64,000 nucleotides of DNA, taken from assembly GCA_951812315.1 (NCBI GenBank), contig CATOSA010000026.1, positions 1 to 64,000 of the forward strand. The letters run 5' to 3'. Positions 54,172 through 63,726 of this stretch are shown here, piece by piece; within the stretch, counting starts at the first letter, position 1, and each line of letters starts with the position of its first letter. The DNA comes from an uncultured Burkholderiales bacterium (GTDB lineage Bacteria > Pseudomonadota > Gammaproteobacteria > Burkholderiales > Eutrophovitaceae). The notes beneath the pieces are model-generated. The model made no database searches. It saw only the letters and a program-made list of their open reading frames with translations, and was not told the DNA's origin. The position numbers and the translations under genes were made by a program.

Positions 54172-54648
54172 CTAGCGCTTTCCAATCGTGATCGTGTTCG
54201 CTTTCTCAAATGCCGCAACCGCAATCTCGACACTTTCCCTGAAGCGGCTGAGGATGAGGCTTTTGCTGCCCACGCCAAATTCCTGGAAAGGCGCATCGAA
54301 CAATATCGGAGGCCATGGTTTATAGCGGCCAAAATGAATGCTGATGCTGAACGCATGCTTGCTGTCTTTTGCGACACTGGCGCAGCGAATATTCACGTTC
54401 AAATAAATTCGGCCGTCTTCGAAAACCTTGTTCCCAACCGGCTCGATTCGATTCTGCGTCAGCACTTCTTCGATAACGGTTTTGACTTCCTCCCAGGTCA
54501 ACGGACAACTGGTGTCAACGGCGGTCCAGTAAGCGAGTTCGCCGGGATTGTCGACTCGGATCGCATCATCCAGCCAGAACGGATGTTGTGCAAACGCACT
54601 GGAAGCAATCAACAGCGCGAACTGATAGAACAGCAGGATCTTCACCAT
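54172..54648 (-). CDS. Small secreted protein of unknown function
   Basis: This 158-residue protein has a signal peptide (MVKILLFYQFALLIASSAFA, cleaved before QHPFW). The mature domain starts with DDAIRVDNPGELAYWTAVDTSC, has a second Cys in NVNIRCASVAKD, and ends with VAAFEKANTITIGKR. No family is recognised. It lies 28 bases upstream of the DUF2652 gene and 8 bases after the DJ-1/PfpI gene, so the three form one minus-strand transcript. Confidence 0.7.
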   Translation of the reverse strand: MVKILLFYQFALLIASSAFAQHPFWLDDAIRVDNPGELAYWTAVDTSCPLTWEEVKTVIEEVLTQNRIEPVGNKVFEDGRIYLNVNIRCASVAKDSKHAFSISIHFGRYKPWPPILFDAPFQEFGVGSKSLILSRFRESVEIAVAAFEKANTITIGKR

Positions 54649-54656
54649 TCAGATCA

Positions 54657-55274
54657 CTAGCTTTCCGCAGCGAAGTGCCGGGCGCGCAGTTCCGGATCAA
54701 ACTCGATAATCCGGGCTGTTTCGTCTGCAACATGGTCACCGCAGAACCGGCGCAACAAATACAAAGTGGCATCGATACAGTAGCTGACACCGCCGGATGT
54801 CACTGTCTTTCCGGAATCAACCAGCGGAGCCTCAACAACATCGATGTCGGGATAGTGTTGCTGAAGTAACGCGAGCGGACTTTCTTCAGGCGCAATGACC
54901 CGCCGCTTGGTTGTTGCACTTTTGCCGGCAAGCAATCCGCCGGCAGCCAGGATCATCGCGCCTGTGCAAACCGAAGCAACCGTCGAGCGCTCAGCCGCAT
55001 TCCGAATAAACTCCACTACCGAATCACTCTCGCACTGCTGCTTCCACCCAGGACCGCCGGTCACAATCAACAGATCCGCCCCGGGCCACGTGTCGATGCC
55101 GTAGTCCGCCATCACAACGAGCCCGCTCGCAAGCGTCACCGCACCAGCCTGCGCGGATACGGTGTTCACACTGATATCCGGGTCGACCCGCCTTGCCATG
55201 GAGAGCACGCCGAAAGTCGCAAGGTCGATCGGCTCGGTACCCGGATAGATGTAAATCGCGAATGTGGCGCTCAT
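54657..55274 (-). CDS. DJ-1/PfpI family protein
   Basis: This 205-residue class I glutamine-amidotransferase-like protein has IYIYPGTEPIDLATFGVLSMARR, LIVTGGPGW, and the nucleophile elbow ASVCTGAMILAAGGLLAGKSATT with its reactive cysteine (about residue 103). A final VTSGGVSYCIDATLYLLRR resembles AraC-linked PfpI proteins. Members are chaperones, glyoxalases or isonitrile hydratases. It is the first gene of a three-gene group ending with DUF2652. Confidence 0.88.
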   Translation of the reverse strand: MSATFAIYIYPGTEPIDLATFGVLSMARRVDPDISVNTVSAQAGAVTLASGLVVMADYGIDTWPGADLLIVTGGPGWKQQCESDSVVEFIRNAAERSTVASVCTGAMILAAGGLLAGKSATTKRRVIAPEESPLALLQQHYPDIDVVEAPLVDSGKTVTSGGVSYCIDATLYLLRRFCGDHVADETARIIEFDPELRARHFAAES

Positions 55275-55367
55275 TGGTCTGCGAAGAATTTGGGAAATGA
55301 TAGATCGTAATAACTATGGCAGCACTTATCAAAAGTGTCCGACAAGCCCAGATTAGCGCAGGCCCAG

Positions 55368-56606
55368 CTACGTGTTTTCCAGCGCGCTGCGCAGCCGTTT
55401 GGCCATATGCTTTGGATGGACTCTGGTCAAAGATACCGAGTCACATCCCTGAAAACTGCTGAACTGAGTGATGGCGTCTACGAATGCAGCAATCACCAGT
55501 TCTTCATAAAAATCGTGTGGCTCGAAATAGAGCGACTTGATTTCCAGATGACTGGTTTTTCGATGGGCCTTGCAATCCATCCGCCCGACAAATTCATCAC
55601 CGTAAAGTAGCGGCAGGCAGAAGTAGCCATAGCGGCGTTTGGCCTCGGGCACATAACACTCAATCTGGTAGTCGTACTGAAATAGTGCCTTGAGCCTCTC
55701 TCGCTGGATGACGCTGTTGTCAAATGGCGAAAGAATCGACATGCGGCTGTTTGCCCGAGGCAAGGGGCGTTCGAGCGCGCCCGATTCCAGTATAAATACT
55801 TCGCCGCCGTTCACTTTTACTTCTTCGAAAGTGCGCTGTGCCAACTGTTCGTCTACCAGTGTTTTCACGGCATTGCGTAGCTCGGCGCTGCGGCGCTGGT
55901 AGGTCAGCCCTTTGAGCGAAACAAGCCCATGGCAACGCAACTGCTGGTCTACAAGATGCGCGGCCAGTTCTTCCACGTCCGGCATTTGTGTATTGACGTC
56001 AGATGGCAATACCCGCTCGGTCAGATCATAGGTTTTCTGGAAACCTTCCCGATTGCTCACCATCAGATCGCCTTGCATATACAGTTGTTCAAGCGCCTTC
56101 TTGGCCGGCTTCCAGTCCCACCAGCCTGAACGTTTTCTGGTGCTGGTTTCTACATCCCGGGATCGTAGCGGGCCATCTGAACGTATGCGGGTCAACAGTT
56201 CACCCATGAGCTTTTTGTCACGGGTTCTATGCCAATGGGTTTGACCGCTCTTGATTGCGTGCTTGTAGGGTAAGGAAAAACGAAAATCGGAGATGGGCAG
56301 AAAAGCCGCCGCGTGGGCCCAATATTCAAAAATATCTCTATCGAGCAACAGTTGATTTGTCATGGCCAGCTTGAACCCGGGCACTCTCGAGTGAAACACA
56401 TGGTGATGTGCACGCTCGACCACCGAGATTGTGTCTATCTGTACATACCCTATGTGGTTAATCGCTTTGCGCGCTCCTGCCAGGCCACGGCCATAAGGCT
56501 GGGCCTGCAACAAGCCCTGTGCCGACAGGGTAAGCCGGCGCAAACGCAGCAGATCCCGCGGCTGTTTGACTTCAATACGAGACACAGCTGCCCGGCAACG
56601 AGTCAA
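55368..56606 (-). CDS. ycaQ: YcaQ-type winged-helix DNA glycosylase
   Basis: This protein of about 405 residues belongs to the YcaQ/AlkZ family. YcaQ unhooks interstrand DNA crosslinks. It shows LTLSAQGLLQAQP, then INHIGYVQIDTISVVERAHHHVFHSR, with the catalytic Q-x-D motif (Q-I-D). It continues with FEYWAHAAAFLPISDFRFSLPY, WWDWKPAKKALEQLYMQGDL and the C-terminal ILSPFDNSVIQRERLKALFQYDYQIECYVP. The start is uncertain: TTG at 56606 or GTG at 56585; family similarity begins soon after. It overlaps nothing. Confidence 0.88.
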   Translation of the reverse strand: MTRCRAAVSRIEVKQPRDLLRLRRLTLSAQGLLQAQPYGRGLAGARKAINHIGYVQIDTISVVERAHHHVFHSRVPGFKLAMTNQLLLDRDIFEYWAHAAAFLPISDFRFSLPYKHAIKSGQTHWHRTRDKKLMGELLTRIRSDGPLRSRDVETSTRKRSGWWDWKPAKKALEQLYMQGDLMVSNREGFQKTYDLTERVLPSDVNTQMPDVEELAAHLVDQQLRCHGLVSLKGLTYQRRSAELRNAVKTLVDEQLAQRTFEEVKVNGGEVFILESGALERPLPRANSRMSILSPFDNSVIQRERLKALFQYDYQIECYVPEAKRRYGYFCLPLLYGDEFVGRMDCKAHRKTSHLEIKSLYFEPHDFYEELVIAAFVDAITQFSSFQGCDSVSLTRVHPKHMAKRLRSALENT

Positions 56607-56761
56607 GCCGCATGCGCAGCGGAGGAAGCTAAGCGTAAGGAAATCAAACTGAGGTCAAGTCAGCTTCAAAGACTTGCTCAACTGCACTGAAAACAGCGTA
56701 CGCAAAGCCAGTTCCTTCGTCGGATAATAGTTCCGGACCGCAACCGGGGATTGAACAAACA

Positions 56762-56911
56762 TCAGTTAAACAAGTAGAACAACACTATTGAACCAAGCCC
56801 GACCACAAGGGCAATAATGGTCCATCGCATTTGACGAGCTGATTCCTCATTATCCGAGTTCTCCAGGCTCAAGAACTCAACGTTTTCATCGTCGTTGTCT
56901 TTTTCTTCCAT
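56762..56911 (-). CDS. 49-residue single-helix membrane protein
   Basis: A short frame encodes an acidic N-terminal part (MEEKDNDDENVEFLSLENS) and one transmembrane helix (WTIIALVVGLGSIVLFYLF), ending FN-stop. GGAG lies 9 bases before the ATG. The sharp acidic-to-hydrophobic split and the ribosome site support a real small protein oriented with the acidic part in the cytosol. It lies upstream of ycaQ on the same strand. No family is recognised. Confidence 0.6.
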   Translation of the reverse strand: MEEKDNDDENVEFLSLENSDNEESARQMRWTIIALVVGLGSIVLFYLFN

Positions 56912-57591
56912 ATCATCCGCTCCGCGCTAAAGAGAAGATCGTCCGGGTATCGGACGTAGTCCAGAAAACACCCAACATTTGAGGTAACAGGCGCGCCGCT
57001 AGCGGCACGGTTATTTGGCGATGGGCGGTGTCAGCTTCACTCCGGGTCCCTTTGTCGTTCGGCCCCAGTATCAACGTATATGTAGACGAAACCGTCTTTA
57101 GCTATATCGCAGTCGCGAAACAGATAATGACACTGCGCACAATTCCATGGTGCATCGTATAGCTGGCTACCAACTCCAGACTAGCACCGATATTACACGC
57201 GCAGCATCACAGTACCAGTAGACGATTCACAACGCTTGACGGCAATAGCTCCAGAATTGTCCCTCGGGTCCGCGCCGCTAAGAGTGGCCTTTTCGATACC
57301 AGACAGCGGGCGCTTAAGGATTTTCCAGCGGCATTTCTTGTCGGTTTATCGATTGCATATCAATGTGTTGCAGCGATCTGCCCCCGCCCATCCGAATGTT
57401 TCTACATATTCGTTACGCAATTTGCAACGACTGCTTGCATATACTACGAAGCGCATGTAGTGCTGATATCGTTGCAAAAGTAGAAACGATTAAGAAATAT
57501 ATATGACACCCCAAATGACGTCGGCAGAAAGAAGTCACAAATTTCGCTATACAGAGAATCTGGAAACAGCCTCCGCACGGCTTTTGAAGCT
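56912..57591. other. Gene-poor region of lower G+C
   Basis: This 680-base stretch lies between the small membrane gene and the third IS copy. Frames are short and without family resemblance. It may hold remnant sequence flanking the IS; no repeat, terminator or RNA gene was recognised. Confidence 0.4.
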
Positions 57592-58121
57592 CAGAAGAAA
57601 TCACACGGCGAGCTTCAAGGCCAAAGTAGCACTGGGCGCAGTGCGTGGCGATTATGCACTGGCATACGCGCAAGGTGCTTTCGTGGCGGGCGTCGAACAC
57701 GATGGACAGCGACTTTTGCGTCGAGGCGCTCGAAGAGGCATTGCCTCGCTACGGTACACCCGAGATATTCAACACCGATCAGGGCACGCAGTTCACGGCC
57801 GATGCGTTCACCCGCGTTCTCAAGGACCACGAAGTGACGATCAGCATGGACGGCAAGGCTCGCTGGATCGACAACGTGTTCGTCGAACGGTTGTGGCGCA
57901 GTGTGAAGTACGAAGACGTGTATCTGCGCGCGTATGAAACGCCGGCGGCATTACGCGCCGGACTGGACAAATACTTTCGTTTTTACAATACCCGGCGTCC
58001 TCACACTGGGCTTGACCGGCGTACCCCCCGATGCGGTGTACTTCGAACAAACGGCGTTGAAGAGCGCGGCCTGAACCCCATGGAGATTTCACTTAAGCGG
58101 GGGTCCAAGTTTCGGGGTCCA
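57592..58121 (+). mobile_element. IS3-family element, copy 3 (internal deletion)
   Basis: It begins inside orfA (AGAAGAAATCACACGG) with no outer end, joins orfA directly to the second half of orfB at 57645-57652, and ends at the correct terminal repeat, GGGGTCCA (58114-58121). At the join, orfA GTGCGTGGCGAGCAC and orfB GCTCGTGGCGATTAT share CGTGGCGA, so about 730 bases were lost between 8-base repeats. The orfB part matches copy 1 apart from a Leu-to-Pro change. Confidence 0.9.
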
Positions 58122-58217
58122 CTTCTGCTGGAGAATCTGCATACTTTTTCTTCGTTGGGACATCAGCAAGCACCGCGAGTGTCGGCTTGGTTGGCGGGCC
58201 GTTTTTATGGAATCTAG
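57645..58217 (+). pseudogene. IS3-family OrfB C-terminal remnant (copy 3)
   Basis: The open frame carries the catalytic end of the transposase (FNTDQGTQF, DNVFVERLWRS, RPHTGLDRRTP) and reads through the IS end into flanking DNA for about 30 codons. The first catalytic Asp and the DNA-binding part are missing, so it cannot be active. Confidence 0.85.
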
Positions 58218-58894
58218 ACATGGACGTCCTTACCAAGAAGAGCGTTCCAAAATCCCTTACCGTCGATATACAGCTCGCACGCTGTTATGAACTCAGCATT
58301 CATTGACTCAATGATCTTCTTTGAGGCATTTGGATCTTCTGCGGCCTGCCAAACTACGTAAGGTATTAATTCACCAGCCTGTACACGGTCAATTTTCTCC
58401 AATGCATCGCGGTGACCCGGCCGTCGGCGCCCGTTCGCGTCCGTGCTAACCTCGCTGTGGAATAAACCAACGGTGCCCTCGCCGTCGCGGCAACGATTGT
58501 GCTCCCAGGCAAACAAATAAAGCGCGCCCCGCTCGCCGCCTTTCCCTTCCTTTACGCCTACCCAACCCCACCGTGGATTAGTAAGCGTGGCTTTCAGCAC
58601 TTCCTCGCAAAATGCATTTCGGGACATTGCTACTTTCTTAGATTGCTGTTGGGCGGCTGCCTTCTCTTTCTTCCAGGCCTCGTACGCAAGGAATTTAGGA
58701 TTTAGTTCAAGCACTGTTTCGGGTTGCAGTTCCGGAAGATCAGGGTCAAGTGGCAAGATAAATTGGAAGCCGACGCCATCCTCGGTTTCCACCCACTCCG
58801 CGCTCTTGTTCAAAACCATCTCAAGGCAGTCGATCAAGTCTAGATCCAGTGCAGGAGGAAAGCTCACGCCCTCAGGTTTGTTGTCGATGATCAA
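58214..58894 (-). CDS. Hypothetical protein, possibly 5'-truncated
   Basis: The 226-residue frame has no recognised domain. Features seen are an acidic, Leu-rich start (FPPALDLDLIDCLEMVLNKS), a Gln/Lys stretch (KEKAAAQQQSKK), a Trp/Gly segment (NPRWGWVGVKEGKGGERGALY) and a mixed alpha-beta end. The only start is TTG at 58894 with no ribosome site. The frame stays open further upstream, across the reading frame of the fragment at 58872-59105, so the true N-terminus may be lost. The stop lies near the IS copy 3 flank. Confidence 0.5.
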   Translation of the reverse strand: MIIDNKPEGVSFPPALDLDLIDCLEMVLNKSAEWVETEDGVGFQFILPLDPDLPELQPETVLELNPKFLAYEAWKKEKAAAQQQSKKVAMSRNAFCEEVLKATLTNPRWGWVGVKEGKGGERGALYLFAWEHNRCRDGEGTVGLFHSEVSTDANGRRRPGHRDALEKIDRVQAGELIPYVVWQAAEDPNASKKIIESMNAEFITACELYIDGKGFWNALLGKDVHV

Positions 58895-59105
58895 AATGTT
58901 TTCTAGCCCAAACGTGGTTTCTATAATTTGGTAATTCCGATCGAGGATCCAAGTGGAGAGTCGCGTTGTTTTTGAGTGCCGCCTTCTTAACCCACCGATA
59001 GAGGTCTATAGCGGCCGGCGGCACAATCGCCAGTCCAGCCAGGAGCATCATAAACACGATAAAGTTTGCTGTCACAATGAACAGCAGTCTTCTAGTGGGT
59101 TTCAT
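58872..59105 (-). pseudogene. N-terminal fragment of a polysaccharide-locus SGNH-like membrane protein
   Basis: The 77-residue frame has a transmembrane helix (LLFIVTANFIVFMMLLAGLAIV), then LDPRSELPNYRNHVWARKHFDH, after which it stops. The D-x-R-x-x-LPNY-x-x-x-x-WA-x-x-HF segment is the start of the periplasmic domain of membrane SGNH-hydrolase-like proteins found in exopolysaccharide and O-antigen loci. The rest is absent and another frame runs over its end, so the gene was cut near 58880. Confidence 0.6.
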
Positions 59106-59195
59106 ATGCCACTTTAGGCTGCTTGCCGTTGCGCCAAAGCGTGCAGCTGCTTCGACCGCCGAATTCCTTGGCTAGCAGTCTCCCTGACAGCTTCT

Positions 59196-59399
59196 TCATT
59201 CAATTTCGTTGAAAATCTTTGGCTGCTCATTGGTCCACTTCGATCGGTGAACCAGTAATCGCCATCGGTGATTGATCATAGGGTATCGGATTGTTCGGTC
59301 GATTAGCAGCGGGGCCCGATGTTGGGAAACTACGATGATGGGAGTTTGTTCCGAACGCGCTATGTCGAGCGCCTCCATCAGCCGCAGCGCGAGACTTGC
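59196..59399 (-). pseudogene. Short unassigned gene remnant
   Basis: An open stretch ends with ALDIARSEQTPIIVVSQHRA, then PLLIDRTIRYPMINHRWRLL, followed by a stop. It has coding-like composition but no start or family that I recognise. It lies between Wzy and the SGNH fragment and is probably the end of a lost polysaccharide gene. Confidence 0.3.
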
Positions 59400-59549
59400 A
59401 AATTATTAAGCTTCATATCGTCGACTTAGTCGAAGGCTTGCCTAAACACACGTGCCTGTTATCGTCGACCGACTCTGCCACGCCAGTGAATAACAGATCC
59501 GAGTGCCTGACTGGAAAGATGGTGTACGTAAACTTGAGGCAAAATCAAA

Positions 59550-60878
59550 TTACGTTGTTGCCGGCATGGATAGCTGACCAACTTGCCTAAAGTTTGCTCC
59601 ACGCGGTCGTGACGTCACGGGCTTTACAATGCGCAGCCTGCGAATTACAAGAACAATTGCCAATGTAATAACGCCTTTGTTGACCAACGCTACAGGTGCA
59701 CCAGCAACAAAGAAAGCTAGGTAAAAGAATAGCGCGCCATAGGCGAAGCAACGCAGTACTGTGCGCCGCCCACTCAAGAAACGTCGATACAAGGCAATGT
59801 AACCCCAACCCAATGCGGCGTACACACCTATGATTCCAACAACACCACCATTGTGAAAAACTGACCCGACGGTCGCGATCGTGGCCGTACCTCGAGTCGA
59901 ACCGTGTATCAGCGCAAATATTTGGCTATCGAGATCGCTGCCGCGATGCCATGGTGACAGCCCCTGTAATCCCTTCCACCATTCTGCAAACCAAACGACA
60001 TCCAACTCATAGACATAGCGGAATCCGGCAAGCCCACTCTCCTGTTCTTGCTGAAATATGCGAGAAAAGAACTCTAGCAGAAAGGACCCTAGTGTAAATT
60101 CATGTATTCGGCCAAGAGAGTAAGACATGACCCCAAAAAGTCCAAGAACCATGGCTAGGACAATTGCAATTTTTGCTAGCCGTATTCGAACGATTGCCGT
60201 TAGACCGAAAAAGAATGCCGCAATTGCATAAACCAGAAATCCACGCTGACCCGCACCCAAAACCGCATATAGAACGAATGGGACACCAAGTAACAAGACA
60301 GCCCAGAATTTTACGTTGGGCCAGCTGCGAGCGCGTGACGCCCATGCTCCCATAACAGCAAGCCCGAGCGGCAGGAGAACGTTCTTAAACTGATTAACAT
60401 AACCGGGAGCATAATATTGGTCTCCAGCATAAGCGCCAAGTCGGGCCGAAACGATATCCGCAATGTTGCGCCCAAACACAATATCTACGAATAAGTTGTA
60501 TCCAACAGCCCGATAGTAAGCGATCGTTACCAGCACTGATATCGCTACCAACAATACAATCAGGACACGCGTTATCTTAGGATCTACCTCGATTGGACGT
60601 AACCAGAAGCGATCATAGACGCCGCGCAAGCCAAGGGCGCCGACCGCGACAATGGCGCCGCCGAGGAACGAGGACCCTGCCAGAATAAGCATCAATGCAT
60701 AGGCAAAGTCGCTCGGCCGTGAGAGATCAAGCAACCAAATGGTTCCAGCCGCGATTATCCACTGAAAGATCAAAAACCAGAATGCTGGATTTGAACGCCG
60801 AAACGGAAACAACCACACGACTCCGACCCCCACGATACCACTTAGTACTATCAACGTTAAAAGATTAGAGATCTCCAT
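59550..60878 (-). CDS. wzy: O-antigen / oligosaccharide repeat-unit polymerase (Wzy-like)
   Basis: This 442-residue inner-membrane protein has about 11-12 helices and a large periplasmic loop near residues 275-345 (IHEFTLGSFLLEFFSRIFQQ, then WHRGSDLDSQIFALIHGSTRGTATIATVG). This is the architecture of Wzy polymerases, which join lipid-linked repeat units in the periplasm. Sequence identity within the family is always low, so the assignment rests on topology and on the nearby flippase gene. Codon use and A+T content are higher than in the left of the window, as is common in horizontally acquired O-antigen loci. Confidence 0.75.
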   Translation of the reverse strand: MEISNLLTLIVLSGIVGVGVVWLFPFRRSNPAFWFLIFQWIIAAGTIWLLDLSRPSDFAYALMLILAGSSFLGGAIVAVGALGLRGVYDRFWLRPIEVDPKITRVLIVLLVAISVLVTIAYYRAVGYNLFVDIVFGRNIADIVSARLGAYAGDQYYAPGYVNQFKNVLLPLGLAVMGAWASRARSWPNVKFWAVLLLGVPFVLYAVLGAGQRGFLVYAIAAFFFGLTAIVRIRLAKIAIVLAMVLGLFGVMSYSLGRIHEFTLGSFLLEFFSRIFQQEQESGLAGFRYVYELDVVWFAEWWKGLQGLSPWHRGSDLDSQIFALIHGSTRGTATIATVGSVFHNGGVVGIIGVYAALGWGYIALYRRFLSGRRTVLRCFAYGALFFYLAFFVAGAPVALVNKGVITLAIVLVIRRLRIVKPVTSRPRGANFRQVGQLSMPATT

Positions 60879-62089
60879 CGAGTATGTTGGCCCGTCGCAA
60901 TCGGCGCAATGAAGCGCATTCGCTGCAGTCCCCGCTAATGTGGCTTTGTTAAGCCGACAGGCGAGAAACCTGGCGACTCAGTTCACTAGTTTGTATTTGT
61001 AGTTCAACAGCGAAGATTCATCGAACATAGAGTACACGAAGACACATATCAGCTTCCGTCAACCACTAGACAGGCTCCCCCTAGCTCTTTCGTTAGCAAC
61101 CCAATTTCCTGCTTGAGAGGACTCTGCTGCCACTTCCCACTCCGCCACTTGCCAATTCTCTTCCTTGACACCTCATGGTGAAAACGCAAACTATGCGCCC
61201 ACTTTGAGCGATCAGTTTCCGAAAAAGCGTACGCTTCGTCTGTGTTATTGCCTCGATTGAGAACGACGACTCGAACCGCAACCACAATACGTCTTCCCGA
61301 TACTAGGCGAGCTGTCGCGATTCGACCCGATCGATTCTCCGTCGCGACCGAACGAATTAACGCACCGGCATGGCGTTGTACTCCTCCAGCGCCTCATCCA
61401 AATGCTGTACAAACTTGCTTCGTTTGATGTGCGCCATGCGACTGTGGAAGTGGATGTGCCGCAATGATACAGATTGTCCACGCCAGTCGCAGTCGACATT
61501 GATATACCGCATGTGCAGCAGTGCGACTACCGCTTTGTGCATGTATGGTGGAGTCACCACCACTTGATCAAAATCACCGTGCCGTGCAACGCCCTTCCCA
61601 TTCGGAGAGGCCCCCGCTCGATTGCTTCGATCAGCACAGCCAGGATAGCAGCGCGGACGTCAGCCACATTCGAACTTACTTTGCCTTCCCGAGTGTCCTT
61701 CATCTTTGAACGCAGCATATCGCAAGCCGTCACGTAGTGTATTGCCGTGCAATGGACGTAGAAGTGACTTCCTGGAAACTTATCAAAAGGAAAGCAGGAA
61801 AAACTCATCCGGAAACACTTTGCACTACGAGAGCTACGCAAGCTGCGTCAACAACCATGCCGTAACTGGACCAATAACTGCCTGCGACTGAAACCGGCAG
61901 CGTACCGCGATCGGCTTCGGCAGGTGAATCACGGGATGCATTTGTAACTTGCTTCTATTCGCACAATATTGACGACGTTGGAGACCAAGTTGCTAGGAAC
62001 TACGAACCGCTGTCGCCTCACCACGTTTCCATTCTGCCGACCTCGTAAATCCTCGTCATATCACCAAATCGGCAACCACTACCGCCCTT
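60879..62089. other. 1.2-kb region of short decayed frames between wzy and wzx
   Basis: No complete gene is seen. Several overlapping short frames on the minus strand (61049-61285, 61357-61563, 61554-61841) have protein-like composition, such as SNVADVRAAILAVLIEAIER, but give no family I recognise. O-antigen loci usually have glycosyltransferases here, so this looks like the remains of one or more such genes. Confidence 0.45.
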
Positions 62090-63574
62090 TCATTTTCTAG
62101 GGTCTATACCCGGCACTCGTTCGCCCACGTCGGCAATTTTCATAAGGGCAGTCCTTGCGCGCCACATCGTCGATCCACCCAATAACAGCGCCGACGCAAG
62201 GACACACAATGTGGATGGATCAGTGAGCAAGGGTGTCTGGACAGCGAGCCATTGCTTGATAAGTACCAGTGTGATGGCGATCACGGCGACAAACGACATC
62301 TCAGCGCTTAGAGTTCGTACAAGCGCGGAATAGCTGACGCCCGCAGCATGAAGAAGCCAAGTACCGAAACAAACGTACACCACCACCGCACTGCTGGCAT
62401 AGCAGGCCGTCGCCATGATCGGCCCGCCGAGCAAAGCACCTAAAACGAGCGCACATACGCGAGTCACAAGCAGCGTGATTTGAAAATACAGGTCTACCTT
62501 CTGCCGTTCCAACACTGCATACAACGTAGTTAGCGGCGCAAAAACGAAGACGGCCGCAATCCATGGAATAATCCACTGCAGATAGCGACCAGCCTCCGCC
62601 CACTGTGCGCCGAAGACGATCGAAAACAATTCCGGAGCAATTGCCGCAACGATGATAAGCGGCCCCAATCCGGCACGGAGCAGAAGGACGAAGACCCGAT
62701 AAGTGAGTTCCGCCAGGTACCCGTCCCTTCGCGCAGGGACCGCATGAGCCATGAACGCTTTGCCCGTTGCCTCTGCCATCAAAGCAGCAGGGGCGCTGGC
62801 AACGCGATGAGCCAGCATGTAGAGGCCCGCCACCGTAGGAGAAAACAGGCTCGCGAACAGGATAAGCGGCATTTGCGTTCCGCCAACGTTTGCCATGTCT
62901 GACCACGCCGAATAGATTGGGAAATTTCGGAACCGACGCGCGCCGTACCAAACTCTACTGGCGCGGGTGCGCCGCAGCCTCGCACCATCCGGTCCACTAG
63001 CGAAACGCAATAGGCTGATAAGACCCGCGGCATAGCCGACAATGTGGCCAACAATCAGACCGAGCGCCCCCCAGTGAAAGTAACCCAGCGCTACCTGGCT
63101 TGCCGCCATACCGGCACCTTGCTGAAATCTGGTCCGGGCAACGCATCCGAAGGCCATTTTTCGCAATGCCCAATAAGAGAGTGCCTTGTTCGCGCCACCC
63201 AAGAGTATCCCCAAAGGCAACGCCCAAAGATAAGGTTCTAAGGCTGGCGTGTTGAGCCACTTTGTGAGCGACTCGCCGAATAGTGCGACCGCCAGGGATG
63301 TCAGTGCGACTATCAAACCCAGGACACACAATGACAAGGTCAGCAGATTCGCGGCGCTCCTGTCCGTTCTCGGCAACGGTATGGCAAGCTCATAGCGCAG
63401 ACTCGAAATTAGCACAACGAATGCCAGGACTGCCGTATAGACCGCAAGCACACCAAAGTCGCCTGGTGAATATAACCTCGTAAGAATCGGCGAACTGAGA
63501 ATGACGAGCGCCTGCCCAGCTGCGGTTCCAGACACCATCACCGCGGCGCTACGCGCGAACCGTCTAGAAGACAT
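62090..63574 (-). CDS. wzx: Lipid-linked oligosaccharide flippase (Wzx-like)
   Basis: This 494-residue inner-membrane protein of the MATE-like/PST superfamily has about 12-14 helices. It starts SSRRFARSAAVMVSGTAAGQALVILSSPILTRLYSPGDFGVLAVY, the classic Wzx opening, and has LRYELAIPLPRTDRSAANL and ARRFRNFPIYSAWSDMANVGG. It flips undecaprenyl-linked repeat units across the membrane for Wzy. The ATG at 63574 is preferred to the TTG at 63586. It is followed by a 1.2-kb decayed region. Confidence 0.88.
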   Translation of the reverse strand: MSSRRFARSAAVMVSGTAAGQALVILSSPILTRLYSPGDFGVLAVYTAVLAFVVLISSLRYELAIPLPRTDRSAANLLTLSLCVLGLIVALTSLAVALFGESLTKWLNTPALEPYLWALPLGILLGGANKALSYWALRKMAFGCVARTRFQQGAGMAASQVALGYFHWGALGLIVGHIVGYAAGLISLLRFASGPDGARLRRTRASRVWYGARRFRNFPIYSAWSDMANVGGTQMPLILFASLFSPTVAGLYMLAHRVASAPAALMAEATGKAFMAHAVPARRDGYLAELTYRVFVLLLRAGLGPLIIVAAIAPELFSIVFGAQWAEAGRYLQWIIPWIAAVFVFAPLTTLYAVLERQKVDLYFQITLLVTRVCALVLGALLGGPIMATACYASSAVVVYVCFGTWLLHAAGVSYSALVRTLSAEMSFVAVIAITLVLIKQWLAVQTPLLTDPSTLCVLASALLLGGSTMWRARTALMKIADVGERVPGIDPRK

Positions 63575-63726
63575 AGCGCGCACCAATCTCCCGGTTGCAT
63601 TCGCGAACGTGCTCCCTTATTGCATGCAAGGGTGCGCGCGAATTCCGAAACGTGTTTCGGCTCAAACCATCACTTATCGCAGGCCGTTAATCTTCATATC
63701 AATAGACGGTGCACGCACACTCTGCC

